This document shows, one piece after another, positions 1-7,152 of a stretch of DNA of 25,812 nt (within the stretch, counting starts at the first letter, position 1; every line of letters begins with the position of its first letter). The translations under genes were made by a program, and so were the position numbers. This DNA is from a virus, in the IMG/VR virus record IMGVR_UViG_3300020190_000317, positions 1-25,812 of that record; one strand, given 5' to 3'. The notes under the pieces are model-generated. The model was not told where the DNA came from and searched no databases. It saw nothing but the letters and a program-made list of their open reading frames with translations.

Positions 1-2
1 AC

Positions 3-539
3 AGTACCAGTGATGACGCAATGGACAAGTATATTGAAGAATATAAAGAGTTTCAAGCAAAAGCAGATTCCGTCACTGAACTTGCTGATAGTTTGAAAGG
101 AGAAATTATCATTGCTGATAACGAATCCAGAGCGGCAGAAGGTCGTGCAAAGATACTAAGTCGTCAGGTAAATTCATTAAAGAATGAAACACTGAGTATG
201 GAAGAACGAGCAGAAGTAATGAAGGAAACTCTCCTTGATACGTTAGAGTTGGCTCGTCAAGTATTACCATTAAAAGATTCTATTATTGCAAAACAAAAGG
301 AAACCATAGCAGCACAAGGTACCCAAGTCACTGAATTAGAAAGTGCATTACAAAGTAAAGATAATGCCTTACGTATGGCAATGATGCGTGGTGATAGTCT
401 CCAAATGGTGGTCAATCTTATCCCACCTGCCCCAAAGAATCCTAACCGTATGTTTGGGTTCAAGTTACCAAGTCGTAAGGCATCATTTGCAGTTGGATTA
501 GCAATGGGACTTGGAACAGGAATTCTTGTAATCAAGTAA
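3..539 (+). CDS. Coiled-coil protein with C-terminal membrane segment, 5' end outside window
   Basis: The reading frame is open to the left edge. The first in-window ATG is at 21, but it has no Shine-Dalgarno sequence, so the true start is probably upstream. From that ATG there are 172 residues. About residues 5-125 are charged and heptad-like (E, K, Q, L rich), which suggests a long coiled coil. A short proline stretch follows, and the last 20 residues form a hydrophobic Gly-rich segment that looks like a membrane helix ending in a lysine. The gene ends 8 bases before terminase and is probably co-transcribed with it. The family is not recognised. A coiled coil linked to a membrane anchor would fit a spanin-like or other lysis or envelope-associated protein, but nothing proves this. 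Confidence 0.6.
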   Translation, partial: STSDDAMDKYIEEYKEFQAKADSVTELADSLKGEIIIADNESRAAEGRAKILSRQVNSLKNETLSMEERAEVMKETLLDTLELARQVLPLKDSIIAKQKETIAAQGTQVTELESALQSKDNALRMAMMRGDSLQMVVNLIPPAPKNPNRMFGFKLPSRKASFAVGLAMGLGTGILVIK

Positions 540-547
540 GAGGTTTT

Positions 548-2131
548 ATGAACGCAACATCACAACAGTTACGTGACAAAATCAAAGAAGAATTTAAGAA
601 ATGTGCGTTAGACCCTGCATATTTCCTATCACGATATTCCTATATCCAACACCCGATTCGTGGTCGGGTGTTGTTTGATTTATACCATTATCAGAGAACT
701 GCTCTAAAAGATTTCGAAGGTAACGATTATAACATTGTTCTCAAAGCTCGTCAAATTGGTATTTCCACATTGGTTGCAGGGTATGCTCTTTGGTTGATGT
801 TGTTCCATAAAGACAAGAACGTATTGGTTATCGCAACTAAGCAAGAAACAGCAAAGAACTTGGTTACCAAAGTAAAGTTTATGCACCAAAACCTTCCAGT
901 ATGGTTACGAGGTAATGTCATCACGGATAATAAGTTATCATTACAATTTGGTAACGGGTCACAAATTAAAGCAGTGGCATCAAGCCCAGATGCAGGTCGT
1001 TCTGAAGCATTGTCTCTTCTCATCCTTGACGAAGCTGCGTTCATTGATGCAGCAGATATTATTTGGACAGCAGCATCCAGTACATTATCAACGGGTGGTA
1101 AAGCAATCCTACTGTCCACTCCAAACGGCGTTGGTAACTTCTTCCATAAGATGTGGCAACAAGCTGAAACCAAAGCCAATAATTTTAATACTATTTTATT
1201 AAATTGGAAGGTACATCCAGAACGTGACCAAGCGTGGCGCGACCGTCAAACGGAACTGATGGGTGAGATGCAGGCAATTCAAGAACACGATGCATCGTTT
1301 ATTTTCTCAGGCAACACGGTAGTTCCAGCAGAAATACTTGAATTCTATAAGAAAACATATGTTCAAGAACCAATATCAAAAGAGGGATTTGATGGAAATT
1401 TGTGGGTATGGGAATATCCGCACCCATCTAAGTCATATATTGTGTGTGCTGACGTTTCCCGCGGGGATGGGGAGGATTACTCAACTTTCCACGTAATTGA
1501 TATCGAAGCATCGGCACAAGTCGCAGAATATAAAGGTAAAATTGAGACAAAAGCATTTGGAAATATGTTGGTGTCTATCGCAACTCAGTATAATGATGCT
1601 CTCCTTATTCCAGATAATAGTAGTATTGGGTGGAATGCTATCCAACAAATTATCGACCGTGGGTATAAAAATCTCTTCTATATGTCCAGAGATTTACAAT
1701 ATGTGGACGTAGAACATCAAATGACGGGAAAATACCACAAAGAAGAACGAGGAATGGTGCCAGGATTTATGATTTCTCAAAGAACCAGACCATTAATTAT
1801 TAACCGATTAAAAGAGTATATGTTGGAAACATCGTTTACTGTTCGGTCAAGTCGAATGATTGCGGAGTTAGAAACATTTATCTGGAAAAATGCTAGACCA
1901 GAAGCATTATCTGGGTATAATGACGACTTAGTTCTTGCCCTTTGTATTGGGTTATGGGTTCGGGATACCGCTCTTAGATTACATCAAGAAGGAATTGAAT
2001 TGACTAAGTTAGCTATCGATAAAGCTAAGTATCAACTAGGGTCTATGGTCTATACCACCAACGGCTTAAACCACAATCCATACGAAATGAATATTGGGGA
2101 AAATAAAGAGAATTTACGGTGGTTACTGTAA
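548..2131 (+). CDS. terL: Terminase large subunit (T4 gp17-like)
   Basis: This is the DNA-packaging motor, an ATPase that pumps DNA through the portal joined to a nuclease that cuts concatemers. It has 527 residues; T4 gp17 is somewhat longer. The ATPase domain has a deviant Walker A (KARQIGIST, 66-74), Walker B (LLILDE, 157-162) and a coupling motif (LSTPNG, 189-194). The nuclease domain of the RNase H fold has acidic clusters at D302 (CADVSRGDGEDYS), D356 (IPDNSSIGWN) and D459/D460 (YNDDLVLAL), as expected for TerL. The start is set by AGAGG just upstream of the ATG. No small terminase subunit is seen in the window. The usual lysine before Thr/Ser in Walker A is absent (GIS instead of GKT), with K66 earlier in the loop; similar shifted P-loops occur in other TerL proteins. 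Confidence 0.96.
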   Translation: MNATSQQLRDKIKEEFKKCALDPAYFLSRYSYIQHPIRGRVLFDLYHYQRTALKDFEGNDYNIVLKARQIGISTLVAGYALWLMLFHKDKNVLVIATKQETAKNLVTKVKFMHQNLPVWLRGNVITDNKLSLQFGNGSQIKAVASSPDAGRSEALSLLILDEAAFIDAADIIWTAASSTLSTGGKAILLSTPNGVGNFFHKMWQQAETKANNFNTILLNWKVHPERDQAWRDRQTELMGEMQAIQEHDASFIFSGNTVVPAEILEFYKKTYVQEPISKEGFDGNLWVWEYPHPSKSYIVCADVSRGDGEDYSTFHVIDIEASAQVAEYKGKIETKAFGNMLVSIATQYNDALLIPDNSSIGWNAIQQIIDRGYKNLFYMSRDLQYVDVEHQMTGKYHKEERGMVPGFMISQRTRPLIINRLKEYMLETSFTVRSSRMIAELETFIWKNARPEALSGYNDDLVLALCIGLWVRDTALRLHQEGIELTKLAIDKAKYQLGSMVYTTNGLNHNPYEMNIGENKENLRWLL

Positions 2132-2183
2132 ATACATAATACTTATATAGTAGTGTCATTATATACTATTTTTGAGATAATAT

Positions 2184-2588
2184 ATGAAAGCTGAAGATAT
2201 TCGTCGTATAATTCATGAAGAACTTGAGAAAGTTATCAATGAGCAAGCATATCAATGGTGGTTAAAACCAGCGGAGGCGGAAACTCCCGATGCGCATTTA
2301 AATCCAAGTCAAGTTCACGAAGAAATGTGTGAAGGTGAAGGTTGTCTTGACGAAAAATCAGTCCCAGAACCATATAATCGTAAGTCACCACCGCGTAGAC
2401 CAATGACTAAATCTCAAATAGATAAAAGACAAAAAATTGGTCGTAATATGTTGTCAAATGAAAAAGTGGTTAGTAGATTTCGTAAAGATTACGGTGATGA
2501 ATGGAAAGACTATCTTTGGGCAGCAGCAACCTCAGCAACATTCAGACAACGTGGTAGTTCCAAGAGTGACGATAAACGGAAAAAATAA
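2184..2588 (+). CDS. Small basic protein, candidate internal head protein
   Basis: The product has 134 residues and is not assignable to a named family. The N-terminus is an amphipathic helix ending in I-N-E (18-20), matching the [L/I]-x-E pattern of T4 gp21 cleavage. The middle (about 28-70) is acidic and proline-rich with C49 and C54. The C-terminal half (about 74-134) is basic with aromatic residues (RFRKDYGDEWKDYLWAA) and a lysine-rich end, and looks like a folded nucleic-acid or capsid-binding unit. GAGA precedes the start. It follows terminase after a 52-base AT-rich gap and leads a run of small genes reaching to the portal. A role inside the head is inferred from the leader, the charge and the position. 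Confidence 0.75.
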   Translation: MKAEDIRRIIHEELEKVINEQAYQWWLKPAEAETPDAHLNPSQVHEEMCEGEGCLDEKSVPEPYNRKSPPRRPMTKSQIDKRQKIGRNMLSNEKVVSRFRKDYGDEWKDYLWAAATSATFRQRGSSKSDDKRKK

Positions 2589-2605
2589 TACATTTGGAGA
2601 GCAAT

Positions 2606-3277
2606 ATGATTAGATTGTCAGGATTAGTGAATCTAAAGGCATTAAAAGAAGAATCACACGAAGAACCAACACCAGCTCCAACTGTAGCTGTTGATAAAAA
2701 GTCTCGCGTTGAAATGAAATTAAAGAGACTCAAAGAAATGCAAATGACCCCGGACCAAGAAAAGAAGGTGGATGAACTCTTGGTTCAATATGAAGAATTA
2801 ACCGCTAAGCAAAAGCAACTTGATGTAGATAAGGACGGCAAGATTGAAGCTGATGATTTAGCAAAACTTCGTGCTGGTAAGAAGGCTGACGAAGCAGTTG
2901 GGGAAGACCACGAAGTATCAATGGCATCCAAGACCCTTGACTCTATCATCAGACACGCAACCGAATTAAAGGGTAAGATTGGAATGGAAGAAAAGGACAT
3001 TCCAGCATGGATTCAAGACCATATTGCAGTTGCTGAAAACAACCTTGACCAAGCAAATACCAGTTATCACGAATACGGTGATGAAGAAAAGACTGATATG
3101 CCAGTAGACAAGGATTTAGAAGCAATGAAAGAAACAGTTAATGAAGCAGCACCAGAAGGTTGGGAAAAGACTGTATTGGCTATGAAGAAGCACAAAGAAA
3201 TTGACAATCCTTGGGCACTTGCGCATTGGATGAAAAGCAAGGGATATCAACAACATAAGAAAAAAGGAAAAGAATAA
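2606..3277 (+). CDS. Putative virion protein with EF-hand-like loop
   Basis: I start this gene at ATG 2606, which has GGAGAG correctly spaced before it. An in-frame TTG at 2594 would place that ribosome binding site inside the coding sequence. The 223 residues have a modular look. There is an N-terminal leader with L-K-E at 13-15, and a Pro/Thr linker. A charged helical region contains a canonical EF-hand/dockerin-type loop, DVDKDGKIEADD (73-84), with acids at positions 1, 3, 5, 9 and 12. A helical unit follows (about 105-157, containing WIQDHI), then a C-terminal unit (about 184-220, GWEKTVLAMKKHKEID then a basic tail). The loop suggests calcium binding. The other units resemble short modules seen in many T4-like phage virion proteins, a statement from memory. 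The gene overlaps the next by one base. Confidence 0.8.
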   Translation: MIRLSGLVNLKALKEESHEEPTPAPTVAVDKKSRVEMKLKRLKEMQMTPDQEKKVDELLVQYEELTAKQKQLDVDKDGKIEADDLAKLRAGKKADEAVGEDHEVSMASKTLDSIIRHATELKGKIGMEEKDIPAWIQDHIAVAENNLDQANTSYHEYGDEEKTDMPVDKDLEAMKETVNEAAPEGWEKTVLAMKKHKEIDNPWALAHWMKSKGYQQHKKKGKE

Positions 3278-3639
3278 TGGAATCCGTCGCAAAGTTTATC
3301 TCAGTGCTTCTTGCTAGTCGTGAACAAGCCCATATCTTCCATCTTCAATCTCCTTCATATGCTCAACATAAGGCATTACAAGGATACTATGAAGATATCG
3401 TAGACTTGGTTGACACCTATGTAGAATCATACCAAGGCCGTTACGGAATTCTAAAGGGATATAAGCCAACAACTCAAATTTTTGAAGATAACTCAACTCT
3501 TCGCTATTTTGCAGGATTATTATCATATGTCGATAATACCCGTAAAGAACTTCCACAAGACGGTGAACTCAATAATACCGTAGATGAAATCGTTGGTCTT
3601 ATTTCCAGTACTCACTACAAACTCAAATTCCTAAAGTAA
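3277..3639 (+). CDS. Dps/ferritin-like protein (candidate)
   Basis: The product has 120 residues, predicted largely helical. Residues 16-53 align by eye with the ferroxidase helices of bacterial Dps. H19, H31, D46 and E50 have the same spacing as E. coli Dps H51, H63, D78 and E82 (H-x11-H then +15 and +19). The flanking pattern is shared too: QAH around the first His, L-x-G-[FY] after the second, and D-x-x-D-x-x-x-E. The Dps Asp67 position is Q35 here, so iron chemistry may be altered or lost. Dps proteins bind iron and protect DNA as cages. The start overlaps the preceding stop by one base. It sits between putative internal head proteins but lacks their [L/I]-x-E leader. It may instead be a structural four-helix protein with no ferroxidase activity. 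Confidence 0.6.
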   Translation: MESVAKFISVLLASREQAHIFHLQSPSYAQHKALQGYYEDIVDLVDTYVESYQGRYGILKGYKPTTQIFEDNSTLRYFAGLLSYVDNTRKELPQDGELNNTVDEIVGLISSTHYKLKFLK

Positions 3640-3640
3640 T

Positions 3641-3946
3641 ATGAAATACAGAGACTTTTTTCCAGAAGGGTATTCAGACGGTACATCATTTTCACAAACC
3701 AAAGCAGATTTTGGTCAAGAAAAACCAGAAGAAATGCCAGAAACCGACCCAAAAGATTTAGCAGTTCGTTCGGCTCGTATTAGTGATATCCTAGAACGTA
3801 ACATTCCAACCAGTCCAGAAAAGTGGGCAAGGGCAAAAGCAGCAGCACGTTCTAAATTCAAGGTTTACCCATCTGCATACGCTAACCTCTGGGCAGCAAA
3901 GAAGTACAAGAGTATGGGTGGTGGATGGAAGAAGGGAAAGAAGTGA
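3641..3946 (+). CDS. Small basic protein with C-terminal KWARAKAAAR/YPSAYAN motif
   Basis: The product has 101 residues. The first 9, MKYRDFFPE, resemble the T4 capsid-targeting peptide MKTYQEFIAE in length and pattern, although the residue two before Glu is Phe rather than Leu or Ile. The middle (about 12-45) is polar and acidic. The C-terminus (about 58-101) is a compact basic unit rich in Ala, Lys, Trp and Tyr: KWARAKAAAR, VYPSAYANLWAAKKYK and GGGWKKGKK. I recognise that unit as recurring in aquatic phage and large-virus proteins, with no assigned function. It starts one base after the previous stop, consistent with coupled translation, and its TGA overlaps the next start (GTGA). A role in head-DNA association is an inference. 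Confidence 0.78.
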   Translation: MKYRDFFPEGYSDGTSFSQTKADFGQEKPEEMPETDPKDLAVRSARISDILERNIPTSPEKWARAKAAARSKFKVYPSAYANLWAAKKYKSMGGGWKKGKK

Positions 3947-4098
3947 TTAAGTTAATGGACCTTATACCAGAAGAATGGACGAAAAAGTATAAGAAATCTA
4001 TTAACTGTAGTAATCCAAAAGGTTTTAGTCAACGAGCCCATTGCGCTGGTCGCAGAAAGCGAAAGCGTGGTGGTAAAACTAAATCGAAACCAGTATGA
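3943..4098 (+). CDS. Very small basic protein, NPKGFSQRAHC motif
   Basis: This is a 51-codon frame from GTG 3943, which overlaps the previous TGA and has GAAGGG about 6 bases upstream. An in-frame ATG at 3955 would give 47 residues. The GTG start gives MIKLMDLIPEE, matching the leader style of neighbouring genes (I-P-E). The rest contains NPKGFSQRAHCAG followed by a run of Arg and Lys (RRKRKRGGKTKSK). Two cysteines and one histidine could contribute to metal binding, but there are too few for a stand-alone zinc finger. The end overlaps the next gene as ATGA. The strongly cationic tail suggests binding to DNA or to the acidic scaffold core. The family is recurrent in phages, to my recollection, but has no known function. 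Confidence 0.7.
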   Translation: MIKLMDLIPEEWTKKYKKSINCSNPKGFSQRAHCAGRRKRKRGGKTKSKPV

Positions 4099-4424
4099 CA
4101 CGATTCTCTGATTTATTAGTTGAAGTATCAATTGACCTTGACGAAAAGTACAAAACCAAGGGAAGTCTTGGTAAGTGGCTTCGTCAAAAGTGGGTTGATA
4201 TTTCTCGTAAAAACAAAGATGGTACACATCCACCATGCGGTGCTTCTGCTGGCAAAAAGGAACGAAAGGGTGGGTCAGCAAAATATCCAAAGTGTCGTCC
4301 TGCCCGTTCTGCTGCGGCAATGAGTAAGGGTGAAAAGCGGTCAGCAGTCACTAGAAAGAGAAAGGCAGGAAACCCAGGCGGAAAGCCAACAATGGTATCC
4401 ACATTTAAGAAAAAAGAAGAATGA
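4095..4424 (+). CDS. Small basic protein, KWVDISRK / HPPCG...YPKC motif
   Basis: The product has 109 residues and starts in an ATGA overlap with the gene before. The leader MTRFSDLLVE ends in L-V-E, a candidate prohead-protease site. From about residue 24 the protein is strongly basic: SLGKWLRQKWVDISRK, then HPPCG (C48), YPKC (C67), MSKGEKRSAVTRKRKAG and a C-terminal PGGKPT block. The two cysteines sit in short conserved-looking motifs, possibly one half of a metal site. I recognise the KWVDISR...C...YPKC arrangement as a recurring small module in marine phage genomes without assigned function. The context, between other leader-bearing basic proteins and upstream of the portal, suggests a packaged internal protein. 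Confidence 0.8.
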   Translation: MTRFSDLLVEVSIDLDEKYKTKGSLGKWLRQKWVDISRKNKDGTHPPCGASAGKKERKGGSAKYPKCRPARSAAAMSKGEKRSAVTRKRKAGNPGGKPTMVSTFKKKEE

Positions 4425-4425
4425 T

Positions 4426-4842
4426 ATGGAAAACTTAAATGAAGCCTGTTGGGAAGGATATAAGGCAATTGGTGGAAAAATGAAGAACGGTAAAATGGTA
4501 CCGAATTGTGTTCCTATCAATGAGGATGATATTATTGAAGAATATTGCCCACGTTGTTTAGCAACCGAAATTATACGAGCAGCAACACAACCACTACAAG
4601 AAGCAGAATATCACGGACGAAAGGTTACTCTTGGAAAACCTATGCGAGGCGATGTAAAGAAGTTTAAGGTGTTCGTCAAAGACCCAAGTACTGGTAACGT
4701 CAAGAAGGTTAACTTCGGTGACAAGACAATGAGAATTAAGAAGTCAAATCCAGCTCGTCGTAAGTCATTTAGAGCACGACATAATTGTGACACTCCGGGG
4801 CCAAGAACAAAAGCACGATATTGGTCATGTCGTAAGTGGTAA
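4426..4842 (+). CDS. Cys-containing basic protein, two modules separated by a possible LQE/A cleavage site
   Basis: The start is ATG 4426, two bases after the previous stop, with AGAAG upstream. A longer in-frame version would run back through the preceding gene and is unlikely. The 138 residues begin with L-N-E (4-6). The first module has CWEGYKAIG...GKMVPNC (C8, C28) and CPRC (C41, C44). L-Q-E (57-59) then precedes a basic second module (60-138) containing GKPMRGDVKKFKVFVKD, VKKVNFGDKTMRIKK, NPARRKSFRARHNC and a final YWSC (C121, C135). If gp21-like cleavage occurs at LQE, a roughly 79-residue cationic peptide is released. Six cysteines could bind zinc or form disulfides. Both modules look like recurring phage units of unknown function. 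AT-rich sequence with a promoter-like TTGACA follows. Confidence 0.8.
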   Translation: MENLNEACWEGYKAIGGKMKNGKMVPNCVPINEDDIIEEYCPRCLATEIIRAATQPLQEAEYHGRKVTLGKPMRGDVKKFKVFVKDPSTGNVKKVNFGDKTMRIKKSNPARRKSFRARHNCDTPGPRTKARYWSCRKW

Positions 4843-4850
4843 TTTCCCCC

Positions 4851-4879
4851 TTGACAATTAATACAATTTATTATACATT
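4851..4879 (+). promoter_or_regulatory. Host-type (sigma70-like) promoter candidate before 4906 gene
   Basis: TTGACA (4851-4856) matches a perfect bacterial -35 box. About 15-17 bases later lie TATACA / TACATT, acceptable -10 boxes. AATTTATTATA (4865-4875), resembling the TATTTA late motif, overlaps. It would drive the 4906 gene and the portal. Confidence 0.4.
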
Positions 4880-4905
4880 ACTACAATAGTGTGTGGAGAA
4901 ATAAA

Positions 4906-5244
4906 ATGGCATTATTAAAAGATTTACTCAATGAGGCTACCAGTCAAACCACGCGTAGAGTTCATTTAATGCGAGTGGAAACAATATTAGAAAATATTGC
5001 TCCAAGACTTAAACAGGCTGACCAAAAGAAACTTGCAGAAATTTATATTGAATTAAAGCAAATGGCAGAAATGTTAAATGAAACCCCATATACAATTTTT
5101 AATACACAACAATGGGCTTTATTAGAAATCGTATTAAAAGGTAAGGTGGCAGAATTTAAGTTAATTGCAGAGGACATTGCAGAAAATAATAAAGATGTTG
5201 ATTGCTGGCCTTTGGCGTATGCAATCGATACAATTCTCATTTAA
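4906..5244 (+). CDS. Small helical protein, unknown function
   Basis: I place the start at ATG 4906 with GGAG at the right distance, rather than at the GTG 15 bases upstream, which precedes the ribosome binding site. The 112 residues open with MALLKDLLNEA, where L-N-E is a candidate prohead-protease site followed by Ala. The rest is predicted as amphipathic helices (for example RLKQADQKKLAEIYIELKQM) with a C-terminal block around KDVDCWPLAYAIDTILI. No family is recognised. It is the last gene before the portal and is preceded by a promoter-like region. It is less basic than its upstream neighbours, so if packaged it may play a structural or enzymatic rather than DNA-binding role. Confidence 0.72.
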   Translation: MALLKDLLNEATSQTTRRVHLMRVETILENIAPRLKQADQKKLAEIYIELKQMAEMLNETPYTIFNTQQWALLEIVLKGKVAEFKLIAEDIAENNKDVDCWPLAYAIDTILI

Positions 5245-5254
5245 GTGAGGGGTT

Positions 5255-7141
5255 ATGGCAGATACTAGTGTATTTGGTCGCCTACGGAAACTGTTTTCCA
5301 CAAACACAGTTGTCCGCAATGTAGGTGGTAAAAAGTTAAAAGTTGCAGATACGGATAACGTTCAATCCTTTATTAACCGTAGAGGCATTGACCGTTATCA
5401 TCGTGTCTATTCGTCAATGACCGGCGGATATGGTGCAGCAGGTGGTCGGTATGAATCTGCAGCAGCATTTCAAGGGTCACGTTTACAATTGTTCCGTGAT
5501 TATGATATGATGGATAATGACCCAATCATCTCATCAGTAATGGACATTTACGCAGACGAATCCACTGTAAAAGACGAATTTGGTCAAGTACTTAGTATCC
5601 GTTCAAAGAACCAACAAATCCAAGATATTCTCCATAACTTATTCTATGATGTATTGAACGTTGAGTTCAATCTCTGGCCCTGGGTCAGAAATATGGCTAA
5701 GTATGGGGATTTTTTCTTATTCCTTGATATTGACGAAAAGTATGGCGTAGTCAATGTCATTCCGCTCTCGGTATATGAAACGATTCGTATTGAAGGACAA
5801 GACCCAGGTAATCCATTCTCGGTGAAGTTTAAAGTAGAAAATGATTTCTTAGCACTTGGAAAGAAAGAATTTGATAATTATGAAGTTGCCCATTTCCGTC
5901 TTCTCTCCGATACTAACTTCCTTCCATATGGTAAGGCAATGATTGAGGGTGGTCGTCGTATTTGGAAGCAACTTCAATTGATGGAAGATGCAATGTTAAT
6001 TCACCGTATCATGCGAGCACCAGACAAGCGTAAGGTGTTGGTTGATATTGGAAATATTCCAGCAAACGAAATTGATACACACATGCAACGTATTATCGAC
6101 CGCATGAAAAAGACACCATTGGTTGACCCAAAGACAGGGGATTACAACCTTCGGTATAATATGATGAATATCACAGAAGATTTCTATCTTCCTGTTCGTG
6201 GTAAAGATTCTGGAACAGATATCCAAAACCTACCAGGCTTACAATTTAACGCAATTGAAGATATTGAATACCTTCGTAACAAGTTGATGGCAGCATTCAA
6301 AGTACCGAAGTCATTCTTGGGGTACGAAGAAGATACTAATGGTAAGGCAACATTGGCAGCACAAGACGTTCGTTTCGCACGTACCATTGAACGCATTCAA
6401 CGCATTATGGTGTCAGAACTTACCAAGATTGCTATCATCCATTTATACGTTCAAGGATTCACCGATGAAGAACTAATTGACTTTGAACTTGAAATGACCT
6501 CACCATCAGTCATTTATGAACAAGAAAAGTTAAACTTGTGGAAGGAAAAGGTAGCATTGTCTAAAGATATTGCAGACAGTAAGTTCTTGTCACGTGACTG
6601 GATTTACCACAACATTCTTCAAATTGCCGAAGATGACGCTCGTACGGAACAAGAAAAGATAGTCAAGGATGTTGAGTGGGTCGGCAAGGCCGAAGCAGCA
6701 CAACAAGCAGCTGCACAACCACAACAACCACAAGCTGGGGCAGGTCAGCCTGAAGCAGAAGCACCAGCAGAACCAGAAGCTGGAGCAGAAGAGGAACAGC
6801 AACTGGATACTGTAGACGCTGTACTTGCATCTCTTGAGGATATCCCAACAGAAGAAGAAGGTGGGGATGAAGCTGAGTTGGAAGAAGCTAAGATGGGGCG
6901 TCCAAAGGTTGGTCAAAAGTATGGCCAAGACAGTCACCCACGTGGTCGTGACCCACTCGGACATAAAGAAAATCTAGGTGCATTACGTGTAGGACAACAA
7001 CGCAAACCTTCCAGAAAGTCTCCGTTGTCTCTCGAAAATCATGAAATTTCGGGTCTAATTAAACAACTAAACGCTCATAAAATTGCACCAGAAACCTCTA
7101 GTATCTTAAACGAAGACAATATTTTAGACATCGAAAACTAA
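5255..7141 (+). CDS. 20: Portal vertex protein (T4 gp20-like) with extended C-terminal tail
   Basis: The dodecameric portal forms the channel for DNA packaging and ejection, nucleates the prohead and docks terminase. The 628 residues compare with 524 in T4 gp20. Residues 1-478 carry the family core, including RDYDMMDNDPIISSVMDIYA, a WPWVRNMAKYGDFFL segment, and the stem/wing region with FLGYEEDTNGKATLAAQDVR. Beyond this comes a low-complexity Ala/Gln/Pro/Glu stretch (479-515), an acidic stretch to about 545, then a basic unit with GRPKVGQKYGQDSHPRGRD (548-566). The extension is the main difference from T4. GAGGGG precedes the start. The gene ends before an AT-rich inverted repeat and a promoter candidate. 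Confidence 0.94.
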   Translation: MADTSVFGRLRKLFSTNTVVRNVGGKKLKVADTDNVQSFINRRGIDRYHRVYSSMTGGYGAAGGRYESAAAFQGSRLQLFRDYDMMDNDPIISSVMDIYADESTVKDEFGQVLSIRSKNQQIQDILHNLFYDVLNVEFNLWPWVRNMAKYGDFFLFLDIDEKYGVVNVIPLSVYETIRIEGQDPGNPFSVKFKVENDFLALGKKEFDNYEVAHFRLLSDTNFLPYGKAMIEGGRRIWKQLQLMEDAMLIHRIMRAPDKRKVLVDIGNIPANEIDTHMQRIIDRMKKTPLVDPKTGDYNLRYNMMNITEDFYLPVRGKDSGTDIQNLPGLQFNAIEDIEYLRNKLMAAFKVPKSFLGYEEDTNGKATLAAQDVRFARTIERIQRIMVSELTKIAIIHLYVQGFTDEELIDFELEMTSPSVIYEQEKLNLWKEKVALSKDIADSKFLSRDWIYHNILQIAEDDARTEQEKIVKDVEWVGKAEAAQQAAAQPQQPQAGAGQPEAEAPAEPEAGAEEEQQLDTVDAVLASLEDIPTEEEGGDEAELEEAKMGRPKVGQKYGQDSHPRGRDPLGHKENLGALRVGQQRKPSRKSPLSLENHEISGLIKQLNAHKIAPETSSILNEDNILDIEN

Positions 7142-7152
7142 CGAACTAGAAA

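Noticed and set aside
751-1179. 142-codon minus-strand frame inside terminase
   Set aside because: Antisense to a well-supported gene, with no ribosome binding site or family pattern. All other long minus-strand frames were rejected for the same reason.
4330-4425. Extended N-terminus for the 4426 gene
   Set aside because: It would overlap the preceding gene by about 95 bases. ATG 4426 starts right after the stop, with a local ribosome binding site and a leader like its neighbours.
6663-6848. Minus-strand Leu/Val/Gln-rich frame opposite the portal tail
   Set aside because: Shadow of the Ala/Gln/Pro low-complexity codons; no support.
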